Of a stretch of 32,752 nt of DNA, positions 15,851-24,529 are shown one piece after another. The notes beneath the pieces are model-generated. The model made no database searches and had not been told where the DNA came from. It worked only from the letters and a program-made list of their open reading frames with translations. The position numbers and the translations under genes are program-made. Source of the stretch: an uncultured Lachnospiraceae bacterium. GTDB taxonomy: Bacteria; Bacillota; Clostridia; Lachnospirales; Lachnospiraceae. Within the stretch, counting starts at the first letter, position 1, and every line of letters begins with the position of its first letter. Where the stretch lies: NCBI GenBank assembly GCA_947650005.1, contig CANSTU010000038.1, positions 1 through 32,752 of the forward strand, read 5' to 3'.

Positions 15851-17029
15851 ATGAACAGAATGAGAACGGGAACGAAGAAAAATACGATCCGTATTGCGGC
15901 AGCCATGCTGGCCATGCTGCTTGCCGCAGGACTGCCCCAGGCGGCGCTTACAGGGTATGCGGCGAACAGCCTGGGAAGCCAGGGCAGCGCATTGGAAGGA
16001 GGAGGCGGGGAACAGTCTGCTCCTGCGGATGGCGAAAACACGGAAGGGGAGGAAGTACAGGCCATTATCGATGAGAATTCCGGAGAAATCGCCACATCCA
16101 CGGTGGCCGAGATCCGTATCAAGGAGCAGAACGGGGTGAAGGTGCGTGCAGAGGCCTCCAAGGATTCCGCCCAGGTGGGAGCCCTGAAAAAGGACGTGGT
16201 GATTGCCGTGGTGGGAGAAACCACAGGCAGCGACGGCATGGTCTGGTATCAGGTTTCCGGTCAAAATGAAGGAAAACAGGTGGATGGTTATATCCGCTCC
16301 GACCTGGTGGAGGTGACGGCCACGGCACAGCCGGAACCGGCCCCTGTTGAACCGGAGCCGGAACCAGCCCCTGAAACGCCCTCGACGGATCCAGGTGCAT
16401 CCTCTGCGAATGAATACGATGTGAGCTATTCAGACGACGGGACGGGTGTGAACGACTGGTTCCTCAATGATAACATCAACGGAAACAGATATAAGATCTC
16501 CGAACTGCTGGGCGCTGCTCAGACCAATGAAAACAACATCGATGTGATGGAAGGACAGACCAAAAACCTGCGTACCATTATCATCGTTTTGGCAGTGATT
16601 ATCGGCCTTCTGGTGGTAGTGTTGACCATCATGATTTTCAAGCTCAGAAATTCCTATGAAGACTTTGGGGATGACGACGACGATGACGATTATGATGGCG
16701 GTTACGATGACGACGATGATGAGGAAGAGGACGACGACGAAGTATATTCCGCTCCCGTGAAACGGTACGGTTCCTTGAGAAACAATTCCAGAAGAAACGA
16801 CAGAAGCCGTTACGAAGACGAGGAAGATGAGGAAGAGGACGACGACGAAAGATATGATGACGAGGAAGAAGAGGAGGAAGACGATCGTTATTCCAGAAAA
16901 TCTTCTTTTAAAGAGCCGCCCCGGGGAAGAGCCGGACAGGCGAGAGGAAGGGGAGGCAGCAGGCCCCGTAACTTTCTGAATGTGGACGAAGATGATGAAA
17001 TGGATTTTGAATTCCTTGACCTGAAGTAA
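15851..17029 (+). CDS. Exported membrane-anchored SH3b-domain protein with acidic tail
   Basis: This 392-residue protein starts with a basic region and a hydrophobic signal segment (about 12-37, ending near LTGYA). A bacterial SH3 (SH3b) domain follows at about 82-155, of the type that binds cell-wall peptides. Next are a Pro/Glu-rich linker, a strong transmembrane helix near 240-262 and a tail with long Asp/Glu runs, then an Arg/Gly-rich patch. The acidic part is highly repetitive, so its length may vary between strains. The ATG at 15851 follows AAAGGGG and GTTAAAGAG; the frame starts at 15809, overlapping purD. Function is unknown, perhaps envelope sensing; the tail should lie in the cytoplasm if the signal segment is cleaved. 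Confidence 0.78.
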   Translation: MNRMRTGTKKNTIRIAAAMLAMLLAAGLPQAALTGYAANSLGSQGSALEGGGGEQSAPADGENTEGEEVQAIIDENSGEIATSTVAEIRIKEQNGVKVRAEASKDSAQVGALKKDVVIAVVGETTGSDGMVWYQVSGQNEGKQVDGYIRSDLVEVTATAQPEPAPVEPEPEPAPETPSTDPGASSANEYDVSYSDDGTGVNDWFLNDNINGNRYKISELLGAAQTNENNIDVMEGQTKNLRTIIIVLAVIIGLLVVVLTIMIFKLRNSYEDFGDDDDDDDYDGGYDDDDDEEEDDDEVYSAPVKRYGSLRNNSRRNDRSRYEDEEDEEEDDDERYDDEEEEEEDDRYSRKSSFKEPPRGRAGQARGRGGSRPRNFLNVDEDDEMDFEFLDLK

Positions 17030-17092
17030 GGGATGCCTTCGGCAGGCTGCACGGGGGCGAGGGAGGACGCCATGAGCCAGGGAGGGCCTATC

Positions 17093-17335
17093 CTTGCGGC
17101 GGGCGATCGGCAGGCCCTCTGTTTTGAAAAAAAGCTGAGACTTTGGGCAGTCTCTAAAGAGGATGGTCCCCTGCTTCGGACATCCTGTCCGGGGCTAAAC
17201 TCCTCGCTTTGCTCGTCGGACGACGCCCCATATGGGATGAAGCAGGGGATTATCCTCTTTAGAGACTTTAAAAAGCCTCAGAAATTTTTCAAAACAGAAG
17301 GGCCTACCAAATCGCCCGCCGCAAGGGTAGGCCCT
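17093..17335. repeat. Long imperfect palindrome with a structured 61-nt core
   Basis: The arms at 17093-17177 and 17239-17335 are inverted complements with scattered differences and a few indels; CTCTAAAGAGGAT and CCCCTGCTTC are clear shared blocks. The core (17178-17238) has its own hairpins: GGACA/TGTCC and GGGGC/GCCCC. Each arm can also fold on itself (GGGCCTACC with GGGTAGGCCC in the right arm). The left-arm hairpin AGGGCCT/AGGCCCT is followed by CTGTTTTG and could end the SH3b transcript. The core does not match the 91-nt core. Confidence 0.85.
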
Positions 17336-17405
17336 TCCTGGTTCGTGGCTGGTTTCCGCTAACCTGGCTGACCTGCGGCATCCTCCTTTTGAACGATAAA
17401 ACCGG

Positions 17406-17434
17406 TTGACAGAATGTGGCTGCTGTTATAATAT
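17406..17434 (+). promoter_or_regulatory. Predicted promoter of the gntR-clpC operon
   Basis: A consensus TTGACA (17406-17411) is followed after 17 bases by TAATAT (17429-17434), or after 15 bases by TATAAT. The nearby ATATGAATATAAC segment could be a GntR operator, which would imply autoregulation. Confidence 0.7.
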
Positions 17435-17486
17435 GAATATAACAATAGGGTTTTACGGCAGAAAGGAAGCGCGATGGATCGTGGAC

Positions 17487-17864
17487 ATGATATTGGAGAT
17501 TGACTTCAGCAGTGATGAGGCCTTGTATATTCAGCTGAGAAATCAGATTGTCCTTGGGATAGCCACCAACCGTTTTCGGGAAGGGGATGTACTGCCCAGC
17601 GTCCGCCAGCTGGCGGATGAAATCGGCATCAATATGCATACGGTGAATAAAGCATATACTGTATTGAAGCAGGAAGGCTTTGTGAAGGTGGACCGAAGAA
17701 AAGGTGCTGTGATTTCCGTGGATGAGGGAAAGATGAAAGCGATGGAGGAGATCCATGAAGAACTGCTCCTGCTTCTGGCAAAAGCAAGCTGTAAGAATAT
17801 TTCCCGTCAGGAAGTGCATGCTCTTATTGATGAAATTTATGAGGAATATGGAGGCTTGGAATGA
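17487..17864 (+). CDS. GntR-family regulator, YtrA type
   Basis: The product has 125 residues. A winged helix-turn-helix domain fills the first ~75: IYIQLRNQIVLGIA-like start, GDVLPSVRQLADEIGINMHTVNKAY and a wing ending RKGAVI. Only a short ~45-residue helical tail follows, so there is no ligand domain; this is the YtrA-type GntR layout, usually repressing its own operon. The ATG at 17487 lies where the family begins; GTG 17481 is an alternative. An overlapping ATG at 17474, with AAAGGAAG upstream, opens a 9-codon frame that could couple translation. The clpC start overlaps its stop (ATGA), an operon in which a GntR protein replaces the usual CtsR. Confidence 0.85.
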   Translation: MILEIDFSSDEALYIQLRNQIVLGIATNRFREGDVLPSVRQLADEIGINMHTVNKAYTVLKQEGFVKVDRRKGAVISVDEGKMKAMEEIHEELLLLLAKASCKNISRQEVHALIDEIYEEYGGLE

Positions 17865-20347
17865 TGCAGTCGCAGTTTACGCAGAAAGCCCGCACAGCGC
17901 TTCAGATTGCGGAACGTTGTGCGCGGAAACTGAAGCAGAACTATGTGGGGACGGAACACATCCTTCTGGGGCTTCTGGAGGAAGGGACCGGCGTGGCAGC
18001 CAGGATCCTGACGGAGGATGGAGCGAAGGCTGAGGAGATCCGGGAGATGATTCAGGATCTGATTGCCCCGGTTTCCCCTGTGCCCGTGAAGGAGCGGGAC
18101 GGGTATACCCCAAGAGCGGCTGCCGTGCTGGAGGAAAGCCACAGGCAGGCGGCCAGATTTCATTCCCGCCTGACAGGGACGGAACACATCCTTTTGGCGT
18201 TGCTGCGGGAAGGGGAAAACGTGGCCGTCAGGCTGCTGAATACCTGCGGGGTGCAGCCCCAGAAATTATATGTGGATACGTTGGGGACGATGGGGCAGGA
18301 TCCTTCCATGATTAAGGAGGAAATGTCCAGAAAGCAGAAAAAGAAGAGCCAAACAGCTACGTTGGATCAGTACAGCCGGGATATGACGGCGCTTGCGGCG
18401 CAGGGAAAGCTGGATCCGGTGGTGGGAAGGGAAAAAGAGATCAGCCGGGTGATCCAAATCCTCAGCCGGCGGACGAAGAACAATCCTTGCCTGGTGGGAG
18501 AACCCGGCGTGGGGAAGACTGCCATTGTGGAAGGGCTGGCTTCGAGGATCGTAGCCGGTGAGGTTCCGGATACGGTGAAGAATAAGCGTGTGCTGACGTT
18601 GGATCTGTCCGGGATGATTGCGGGAAGCAAGTATCGGGGAGAATTTGAGGAGCGGATCAAACGGGTGATCCGTGAGGTGACGGAGAGCGGAAATATTCTG
18701 TTGTTCTTGGATGAGCTGCATACGCTGATCGGAGCTGGCGGCGCGGAAGGAGCGATCGATGCTTCCAATATTCTCAAGCCTTCTTTAGCTCGGGGAGAAA
18801 TTCAGCTGATCGGGGCCACGACCATGGTGGAATACCGAAAGTATGTGGAAAAGGATGCCGCTTTGGAGCGGCGGTTTCAGCCCGTGACCGTGGAAGAGCC
18901 CACGGAGGAAGAGGCGATCCATATTTTGGAGGGTGTCGTATCGCGGTATGAGGAGCATCATCAGGTGACGATCCTGCCGGAAGCTCTGGAGGCGGCCGTC
19001 CGTCTGTCCAGCCGGTATATCAATGACCGCAGGCTGCCGGATAAGGCGATTGACTTAATCGACGAGGCCTCTGCCGTGATGAAGCTGAAAGCCATGGAGC
19101 CGCCGGAAGAGATTCGCAAGCTAAACGATCAAATCAAGGAAACTGACAGAAAAATAGAAGAAGCGATCCGCACGGAGGCGTTTGAACTGGCAGGGCAATG
19201 GAAGCGTCAGCAGGATGAGCTGATGAAGAAGCTGCAGCGCAGGCAGGCAGGATTGAAGCGGCGGAGTGCGGAACGCAGGGAAGAGGTTACGGAGAATGAC
19301 GTCGCGGGTGTGGTGGCGCTTTGGACCAGAATTCCGGTGAGCCGTCTGGAAGAGAAGGAAAGCGAACGGCTTCTGAAACTGGAAAAGATATTGCACAAAA
19401 GGGTGGTGGGCCAGAACGAGGCGGTGGCCGCCGTGGCCCGCGCCATGCGCAGGGGCAGAGTGGGCCTGCAGGATCCAAGGCGTCCCATCGGTTCCTTCCT
19501 GTTGCTGGGCCCTACGGGTGTGGGAAAGACGGAGCTGAGCAAGGCTCTGGCGGAGGCGATGTTCGGAAGCGAAAATGCGCTGATCCGCATTGACATGTCG
19601 GAATATATGGAAGGGCACTCCGTTTCCAAACTCATCGGTTCCCCTCCTGGATATGTGGGCTTTGACGACGGAGGCCAGCTTTCGGAGAAGGTGCGCAGGA
19701 ATCCTTATTCGGTAGTTCTCTTTGACGAGGTGGAGAAGGCGCATCCGGATGTGTTTAACATTCTGCTTCAGGTATTGGATGACGGGCATATTACGGATTC
19801 CAAGGGCCGCAGGGTGAGTTTTAAGAACACGGTGCTCATCATGACCTCCAATGCGGGAGCCCAGAGAATTGTGGATCCCAGGAATTTGGGTTTCATTTCC
19901 GCACCGGATGAGAAAAAGGATTACGAGCGGATGAAAGCAGGGGTGATGGAAGAGGTAAAACGGCTGTTTAAGCCGGAATTCATCAACCGCATTGATGAGA
20001 TCATGGTATTCCATCCATTGACCAAAGAGGATATGAAGCAGATCATCACACTGCTTTCCAAGGATTTGACAGATCGATGCAAAAATCAGCTGGATATCGG
20101 CCTGACGATTACCTCGGCCGCGAAAACATTTCTCGTGGAGAAACATTCAGATTTGAAAATGGGCGCTCGTCCGCTGAAGCGGGCGATCCAGAGTATGATA
20201 GAGGATCCTTTGGCGGAAGAAATCCTGGCCGGGAAAATACATCCCGGCGACCAGGTGTCAGTGGGATGTCAGGAAGGAAAGATCACATTCCGGGTGAAAG
20301 AAAACCCTGGACAAAAAAATGCCGACCTGACAGAGAAGATGGCATAG
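17861..20347 (+). CDS. clpC: ClpC-type AAA+ unfoldase of the Clp protease
   Basis: This 828-residue protein has the ClpC layout: two Clp N-terminal repeats (about 1-145), AAA-1 with Walker A GEPGVGKT (213-220) and [15 protein letters not shown], a middle region with a UVR-like helix pair ([20 protein letters not shown]...), and AAA-2 with [10 protein letters not shown] and [10 protein letters not shown]. It unfolds substrates for ClpP using ATP. The UVR-type middle is where the McsA/McsB or MecA adaptors act in relatives. The start overlaps the GntR stop; a second ATG follows at once. No ctsR, mcsA or mcsB is in the window. A short AAGCC/GGCTT hairpin follows the stop. Confidence 0.94.
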   Translation: MMQSQFTQKARTALQIAERCARKLKQNYVGTEHILLGLLEEGTGVAARILTEDGAKAEEIREMIQDLIAPVSPVPVKERDGYTPRAAAVLEESHRQAARFHSRLTGTEHILLALLREGENVAVRLLNTCGVQPQKLYVDTLGTMGQDPSMIKEEMSRKQKKKSQTATLDQYSRDMTALAAQGKLDPVVGREKEISRVIQILSRRTKNNPCLVGEPGVGKTAIVEGLASRIVAGEVPDTVKNKRVLTLDLSGMIAGSKYRGEFEERIKRVIREVTESGNILLFLDELHTLIGAGGAEGAIDASNILKPSLARGEIQLIGATTMVEYRKYVEKDAALERRFQPVTVEEPTEEEAIHILEGVVSRYEEHHQVTILPEALEAAVRLSSRYINDRRLPDKAIDLIDEASAVMKLKAMEPPEEIRKLNDQIKETDRKIEEAIRTEAFELAGQWKRQQDELMKKLQRRQAGLKRRSAERREEVTENDVAGVVALWTRIPVSRLEEKESERLLKLEKILHKRVVGQNEAVAAVARAMRRGRVGLQDPRRPIGSFLLLGPTGVGKTELSKALAEAMFGSENALIRIDMSEYMEGHSVSKLIGSPPGYVGFDDGGQLSEKVRRNPYSVVLFDEVEKAHPDVFNILLQVLDDGHITDSKGRRVSFKNTVLIMTSNAGAQRIVDPRNLGFISAPDEKKDYERMKAGVMEEVKRLFKPEFINRIDEIMVFHPLTKEDMKQIITLLSKDLTDRCKNQLDIGLTITSAAKTFLVEKHSDLKMGARPLKRAIQSMIEDPLAEEILAGKIHPGDQVSVGCQEGKITFRVKENPGQKNADLTEKMA

Positions 20348-20424
20348 AAGCCCGCAGGCTTTCCTATGTGATGGTATGGCATAAGGATATTATGTAAGAA
20401 AAGGAAACAAGGAGGACGAAAGAA

Positions 20425-20838
20425 ATGGCAGCAGTAGAAGAGTTGATCCGCAGTGAAGCAGACGGCAGCATCAGCTTTGGCAACCACACCCTGGCAGCGA
20501 AGGCGAAGGTGGAAGACTTCTCCCACGAAGGTGACCTGTACAAGGTGAAAACCTACCAAACCATGACAAAGCTGGAGAAAAACGGGATGTTCGCCTATGA
20601 ATCCGTACCGGGAACCAGCGTGCTGTGCTTTACGGAAAGCGAGAATGGCGTGAGTTTTGTGGTGGAGGGGAAGGAGGATGCCCAGCTTACCATTGGCCTT
20701 CAGGATGACACGGAATATCGGGTTAGGATTAACGGGGAAGATACCGGCACGATGCGCACGAACCTGGGCGGGAAGCTCAACCTGAGCGTGGAGCTGGCGG
20801 GAGCCGGCGAAGTGAAGGTTGAGGTGTGCAGGCAGTAG
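20425..20838 (+). CDS. Conserved 137-aa protein, often auto-named endosialidase
   Basis: This short protein has no signal peptide or membrane segment and looks beta-rich. It begins with a LIRSEADGSISFGNH segment and contains KLEKNGMFAYESVPGTSV, a pattern I associate with a Lachnospiraceae family commonly labelled 'endosialidase'. No sialidase Asp-box or catalytic triad is visible, so that label should not be taken as function. AAGGAGG lies at ideal spacing before the ATG at 20425. It is 77 bases after clpC and is followed by a strong terminator hairpin. Confidence 0.75.
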   Translation: MAAVEELIRSEADGSISFGNHTLAAKAKVEDFSHEGDLYKVKTYQTMTKLEKNGMFAYESVPGTSVLCFTESENGVSFVVEGKEDAQLTIGLQDDTEYRVRINGEDTGTMRTNLGGKLNLSVELAGAGEVKVEVCRQ

Positions 20839-20862
20839 GAAGCGTTTAACAATGGGAGGATG

Positions 20863-20894
20863 AGAGGTGCGGCCGCAAGTCCGCACCTCTTTTT
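20863..20894 (+). terminator. Intrinsic terminator abutting the radA start
   Basis: AGAGGTGCGG (20863-20872) pairs with CCGCACCTCT (20881-20890) around an 8-base loop, and TTTT follows. The radA ATG is at 20901, only a few bases on, so the stem and T run occupy the place where its ribosome site should be. Confidence 0.85.
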
Positions 20895-20900
20895 AAGAAG

Positions 20901-22271
20901 ATGGCTAAGACAAAATCGGGAACCGTTTTTTATTGTCAGGAATGCGGATACGAGTCGTCCAAATGGATGGGGCAGTGCCCTGGCTGCCATACCTGGAACA
21001 GTTTTGTGGAGGAACCGGCGGCAAAAAAGGGCGTTCGAGGAGAAACGGCTCAGGACAGGATGGCCGCGAGAAAGAAACCGGCGGGTTTATCACAGATTTC
21101 CATGGAAGAACGCAGCCGCGTCCTTACCGGGATCGGGGAGCTGGACCGGGTATTGGGGGGCGGGCTGGTGCCCGGTTCTCTGGTGCTTGTGGGAGGCGAT
21201 CCGGGAATCGGGAAATCCACGCTGTTGCTCCAGGTCTGCAGACTGTTATCCTTAAAGGGAAAAAAGGTGCTCTACATTTCCGGGGAAGAATCCCTTCAGC
21301 AGATCAAGATGCGCGCCCAGCGCATTGGGGAATTCACCGATGACCTGAAGCTCCTTTGCGAAACCAGGCTGGGGGACATCGAGGAAACCATGGTACAAGA
21401 AAAACCCGAGGTGGTGATCATCGATTCCATTCAGACCATGTATCGGGAGGATGTATCGGCGGCTCCGGGAAGCGTATCCCAGGTGCGGGAATCCACAGGG
21501 GCTTTTCTGCGGCTGGCAAAGGGGTATGATATTACGATTCTCATAGTGGGGCATGTGACAAAAGAGGGAACCGTGGCTGGGCCTAGAGTATTGGAACATA
21601 TGGTGGACACGGTGCTGTACTTTGAAGGGGATCGGCATGCGTCGTATCGGATCCTTCGGGGGGTGAAGAACCGTTTCGGTTCCACTGATGAGATCGGCGT
21701 ATTTGAGATGCGCCAGGAGGGTCTGCAGGAGGTGAAAAATCCTTCGGAATTCATGCTGGACGGAAAACCGGAGGGGGCCAGCGGCTCTGTGGTTTCCTGT
21801 TCCATGGAAGGGACGAGGCCGATCCTGGTGGAAATTCAGGCTCTGGTATGCGCCAGCAATTTCGGTTTTCCCAAGCGGCAGGCGGCGGGTACGGATTTCA
21901 ATCGGGTGAGCCTGCTGATGGCCGTATTGGAAAAAAGGCTGGGATTGCAGATTTCAGGTTGTGATGCTTATGTAAATATCGCAGGCGGAATGAAGATCGT
22001 AGAGCCGGCGATCGACCTGGGAATTGTGATGGCAATCATTTCCAGCTTTAAAAACCGGCCAATTGAGGAAGGCCTAATCGCCTTTGGGGAAGTGGGTCTG
22101 AGCGGTGAAATCCGTTCCGTGAATCAGGCCCAGGGCAGGGTGGCGGAAGCGAAGAAGCTAGGATTCCGTATCTGTATTCTGCCCCAGGTCTGCCTGGAAC
22201 ACATGCCGAGCGTAGAAGGGATCCGTTTGGTGGGCGTGCGTTCCGTCCGGGACGTGATCGACTATATCTAA
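20901..22271 (+). CDS. radA: DNA repair protein RadA (Sms)
   Basis: This 456-residue ATPase promotes branch migration in recombination. It has the zinc finger CQEC ... CPGC (C12, C15, C26, C29), Walker A GGDPGIGKST (98-107), the RadA-specific KNRFG (256-260) and a C-terminal Lon-like domain ending near VRSVRDVIDYI. Length and order match the family. The ATG at 20901 fits the usual MAK start, but only AAGAAG touches it, with no spaced ribosome site, because a terminator stem lies directly upstream. It converges on the small minus-strand gene ending at 22299. Confidence 0.95.
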   Translation: MAKTKSGTVFYCQECGYESSKWMGQCPGCHTWNSFVEEPAAKKGVRGETAQDRMAARKKPAGLSQISMEERSRVLTGIGELDRVLGGGLVPGSLVLVGGDPGIGKSTLLLQVCRLLSLKGKKVLYISGEESLQQIKMRAQRIGEFTDDLKLLCETRLGDIEETMVQEKPEVVIIDSIQTMYREDVSAAPGSVSQVRESTGAFLRLAKGYDITILIVGHVTKEGTVAGPRVLEHMVDTVLYFEGDRHASYRILRGVKNRFGSTDEIGVFEMRQEGLQEVKNPSEFMLDGKPEGASGSVVSCSMEGTRPILVEIQALVCASNFGFPKRQAAGTDFNRVSLLMAVLEKRLGLQISGCDAYVNIAGGMKIVEPAIDLGIVMAIISSFKNRPIEEGLIAFGEVGLSGEIRSVNQAQGRVAEAKKLGFRICILPQVCLEHMPSVEGIRLVGVRSVRDVIDYI

Positions 22272-22298
22272 GGGAGGAGAGCCGCCTTTAGGCGTGAA

Positions 22299-22595
22299 TC
22301 AAATCACGTTCCAGGGATCGGTTCCTGCCCCCGGGAAATAGGCGGGCGGGACCGTCCCAGTAAAGCTGCCGGGTATGCCCGGCAGGGAGCTGGGGAAAAG
22401 TAAACTGTCTTGGTCATGGGCCCGGCTTAATTCTTCATCCTGGGAAAGGGGATTACATCCGTCGCCTGACATGACGGTATGTGGATTCATATCAGACGTC
22501 CTTCCGTCTTCTTCGATGCGGATGGCTTCCGGATGGCCATAAGGATCATAAACGGAAGCCGGGATTTTTTCTTTATTCTCTCTTTTTTCTTTCAT
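22299..22595 (-). CDS. Hypothetical 98-aa Pro/Gly-rich protein
   Basis: I do not recognise this protein. It has a charged N-terminus (KEKRENKEK), a segment DPYGHPEAIRIEEDGR and a C-terminus rich in Pro, Gly and aromatic residues ending DPWNVI. It has no membrane segment, signal peptide or Cys motif. The ATG at 22595 has AAAGGG upstream; the frame continues to 22694 without a ribosome site. It is convergent with radA. Confidence 0.5.
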   Translation of the reverse strand: MKEKRENKEKIPASVYDPYGHPEAIRIEEDGRTSDMNPHTVMSGDGCNPLSQDEELSRAHDQDSLLFPSSLPGIPGSFTGTVPPAYFPGAGTDPWNVI

Positions 22596-22929
22596 AGTAC
22601 CCTTTCTGCCCGTTTCATCGGGCCTAAATGCGCGGCTGGAAATGGCCGTTTCCATTTTCAACCGAATCTTGTATTCTACCGTTTGGGGCGGCATATTGCT
22701 TTTCTTCTTGTAAAGGAAATCTTTTCATCAATCATTCGGACAGAGGACAATAAAACTTTTAAAAGTTTATTCTATAGTTTTTCGATACCCACTTGAAAAT
22801 ATTCAATAATACGGTACAATATTTATAAATAAATTTTAAAAGGCATCCGGAAGAAAACGATTGCAGAGGGTGTCTGAATGTATGCTGTAATACTGGAAAG
22901 TAAGTCACAGTATCGGAAAGGGATGAATC
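22596..22929. other. Divergent intergenic region before the LacI gene
   Basis: This 334-base A+T-rich gap holds the LacI promoter (22793-22820), the palindrome ATTTATAAAT and, in the leader, an ATACTG/CAGTAT dyad (22890-22913) close to the ribosome site. No gene is supported. Confidence 0.6.
22793..22830 (+). promoter_or_regulatory. Predicted LacI-gene promoter with operator-like palindrome
   Basis: TTGAAA (22793-22798) and TACAAT (22815-22820) are 16 bases apart. The palindrome ATTTATAAAT (22821-22830) abuts the -10 box and recurs at 24011-24020 before the small-RNA promoter. A regulator bound there would block its own transcription. Confidence 0.55.
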
Positions 22930-23985
22930 GTGGCAATCAAATCGAAAGAGCTTGCCGGTCTTCTGGGAGTGTCCGCAGCCACCGTGTCGTTGGTGCTCAA
23001 CCATAAGCCGGGAATCAGTGATGAATTGAGGAATACCCTTTTGGAGCGGATCCGTGAGATGGGATATGGGTATATGATCAGAGAGGCGTTGTCGGAGGGA
23101 GGACAGACCCCTTTCCAGGGAACCAATGCTATCTGCTATGTGCTCCTGTCAGAATATCCCGACGAAATGACGGAGGCTTCCTTTTTTCCCACAGTCATAG
23201 AAGGAGCGGAGCGGGAGGCGAGATTTCAGGGATACAGCTTTTCTATCGTCCATATGTATGGGGAGAAAGGGCGCCGTCTAAGAGAATGCCTCAGCCCAAG
23301 GCATTATTCAGGCATGATCGTATATGCGAAATCTCTGGATGAGGATACGAAGAAACAGCTGGACGAGACGGAGATTCCTTATATCGTAATCGACTGTTGC
23401 GACCCTCTCCTTCGGGTAAGTTCCGTGACCGTGAATAACAGGCAGGGAGTGGAGGCTGCCATCCGCTACTTATACGGAAAGGGCCACCGCAAGATCGGTT
23501 ATGTGAGTTCCGGAAGGAGTTATGGTTCTTTGTCGGAACGCGGCCGCTGCTTCCGATACGCTATGGAGGAAATGGGACTAGCCGTGGAACCGGATCAGTT
23601 CATTGATACGGGAAAAATCGGGGAAGGGGCGCAGAAATATTTAGAAAAGCTTTGGAAAAAGGAACAGGCCCCGCCCACTGCCCTATTAGTGGAGAACGAT
23701 GTGCTTGCGATTTCCGTTTACCGGGCGCTGAATAGGGCGGGTTATCGGATTCCGGAGGATGTATCTGTAATCGGGTTTGAGGGAAGAAGTATTTGTACCT
23801 TGCTGGAACCCACCCTCACCACCATGCGCGTGCCCAGGCGGCTTCTGGGGCGGGCTCTGATGATGTTGCTGCGCAATAAGATGGATCTGGCGTCCCGTTC
23901 CCTGGAGGATGTTCCGGTTCGTGTAGAGGTGAACGCGGAGTTGGTGGAAATGGAGAGTGTGGCACAGGTGCGGCAGGAACAATGA
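22930..23985 (+). CDS. LacI-family transcriptional regulator
   Basis: This 351-residue repressor-type protein starts at GTG 22930, with GGAAAGGG upstream. The N-terminal LacI helix-turn-helix is clear: KELAGLLGVSAATVSLVLNHK, residues ~5-25, followed by the hinge region. The rest is a periplasmic-binding-like sugar sensor domain, with segments such as GMIVYAKS, HRKIGYVSSG, TALLVENDVLAISVYRAL and VSVIGFEG. The sugar is unknown and no transport or catabolic gene is adjacent. Its nearest downstream transcription unit is the predicted small RNA, and both promoters carry the same palindrome, so it may control that RNA. Confidence 0.92.
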   Translation: MAIKSKELAGLLGVSAATVSLVLNHKPGISDELRNTLLERIREMGYGYMIREALSEGGQTPFQGTNAICYVLLSEYPDEMTEASFFPTVIEGAEREARFQGYSFSIVHMYGEKGRRLRECLSPRHYSGMIVYAKSLDEDTKKQLDETEIPYIVIDCCDPLLRVSSVTVNNRQGVEAAIRYLYGKGHRKIGYVSSGRSYGSLSERGRCFRYAMEEMGLAVEPDQFIDTGKIGEGAQKYLEKLWKKEQAPPTALLVENDVLAISVYRALNRAGYRIPEDVSVIGFEGRSICTLLEPTLTTMRVPRRLLGRALMMLLRNKMDLASRSLEDVPVRVEVNAELVEMESVAQVRQEQ

Positions 23986-24010
23986 TGAGGTCTTTATAAA
24001 AAGAATAAAA

Positions 24011-24053
24011 ATTTATAAATAATATTGACATATTCATAAAAAAAGGTTATGAT
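24011..24053 (+). promoter_or_regulatory. Strong promoter with operator-like palindrome, driving a predicted small RNA
   Basis: TTGACA (24025-24030) and TATGAT (24048-24053) are 17 bases apart. The palindrome ATTTATAAAT (24011-24020) lies just upstream of the -35 box. Confidence 0.75.
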
Positions 24054-24059
24054 ACTTTC

Positions 24060-24173
24060 AGGTTGAGGCAAAACCAACCGAAACTTGGTGCAGCTTATGC
24101 TGCACCAGCACCCCCCCCTTATACGAATTCAAATCATGAAAACATCCTCGCTCGGCGGGGATGTTTTTGTTTA
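24060..24173 (+). ncRNA. Predicted small RNA of about 115 nt with a C8 run
   Basis: From a near-consensus promoter the transcript would fold into three hairpins: GGTTG/CAACC (from 24061), GGTGCAG-CTTATG-CTGCACC (24088-24107), and a terminator of 13 pairs (24139-24167) ending in TTTT and TTGTTT. Between hairpins two and three is an unpaired CACCCCCCCCTT (C8 at 24111-24118). No reading frame with a ribosome site fits. Unpaired C-rich stretches in Gram-positive small RNAs often pair with G-rich ribosome sites of target mRNAs; that role is inferred here. I could not assign a known RNA family. Confidence 0.7.
24139..24172 (+). terminator. Perfect intrinsic terminator of the small RNA
   Basis: AAAACATCC pairs with GGATGTTTT, extended inward by a T-G pair and CGC/GCG around a TCG loop. 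The T run is TTTTTGTTT. Confidence 0.9.
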
Positions 24174-24529
24174 TTAAGGCATGATACTGCTTTCCAATGA
24201 AGAGTTTTTGGTTAAAAAGGGTTTCTGAGAATAAATAAATCGACTGCTGCAAGGGGATTAAAATGATGGTATATGCCAAACGCTGTCTTTTGGACAGGAA
24301 ATCTGAGGATGTAGGCAGCAATGCCATTTCTAAGTTTCGTGGGAAAGCCTTGGTTTCCTCCAGATCAGCAGCTTTTAAACCGTTGTCCCCATAGCGGGAT
24401 ATCCCTGCGTTTGCCCTGGTTACCTTGCGCCTTCCCCTTTTGTTTCTGTGCATAAAGAGGTATAATGGGAATGGCACAACCAGTAAGAGGGATTTTAGAA
24501 GCAGCCCATGGCGGCAGAATGCGGGGAAT
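24174..24529. other. Intergenic region without a recognised gene
   Basis: This 356-base stretch follows the small RNA. A 167-codon minus-strand frame crosses it and the small RNA, but it has no family I recognise. It may be a decayed gene. Near 24461-24466 a TATAAT, with a weak TTTTGT 17 bases upstream, may start the nudix operon. Confidence 0.4.

Larger units (their letters stand above)
17030..17486. other. Intergenic region with palindrome and gntR promoter
   Basis: This 457-base gap contains the long imperfect palindrome and the promoter of the GntR-clpC operon. No protein gene is supported; the 109-aa open frame starting at 17033 runs through the palindrome. Confidence 0.65.

Noticed and set aside
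14971-16239. 422-codon minus-strand open frame
   Set aside because: It is antisense to purD and the SH3b gene. The plus-strand products are clearly recognised.
19121-20146. 341-codon minus-strand open frame
   Set aside because: It is wholly antisense to clpC and has no recognisable family.
20425-20838. Endosialidase activity for the 137-aa protein
   Set aside because: No sialidase motifs are present; the name appears to be a carried-over label.
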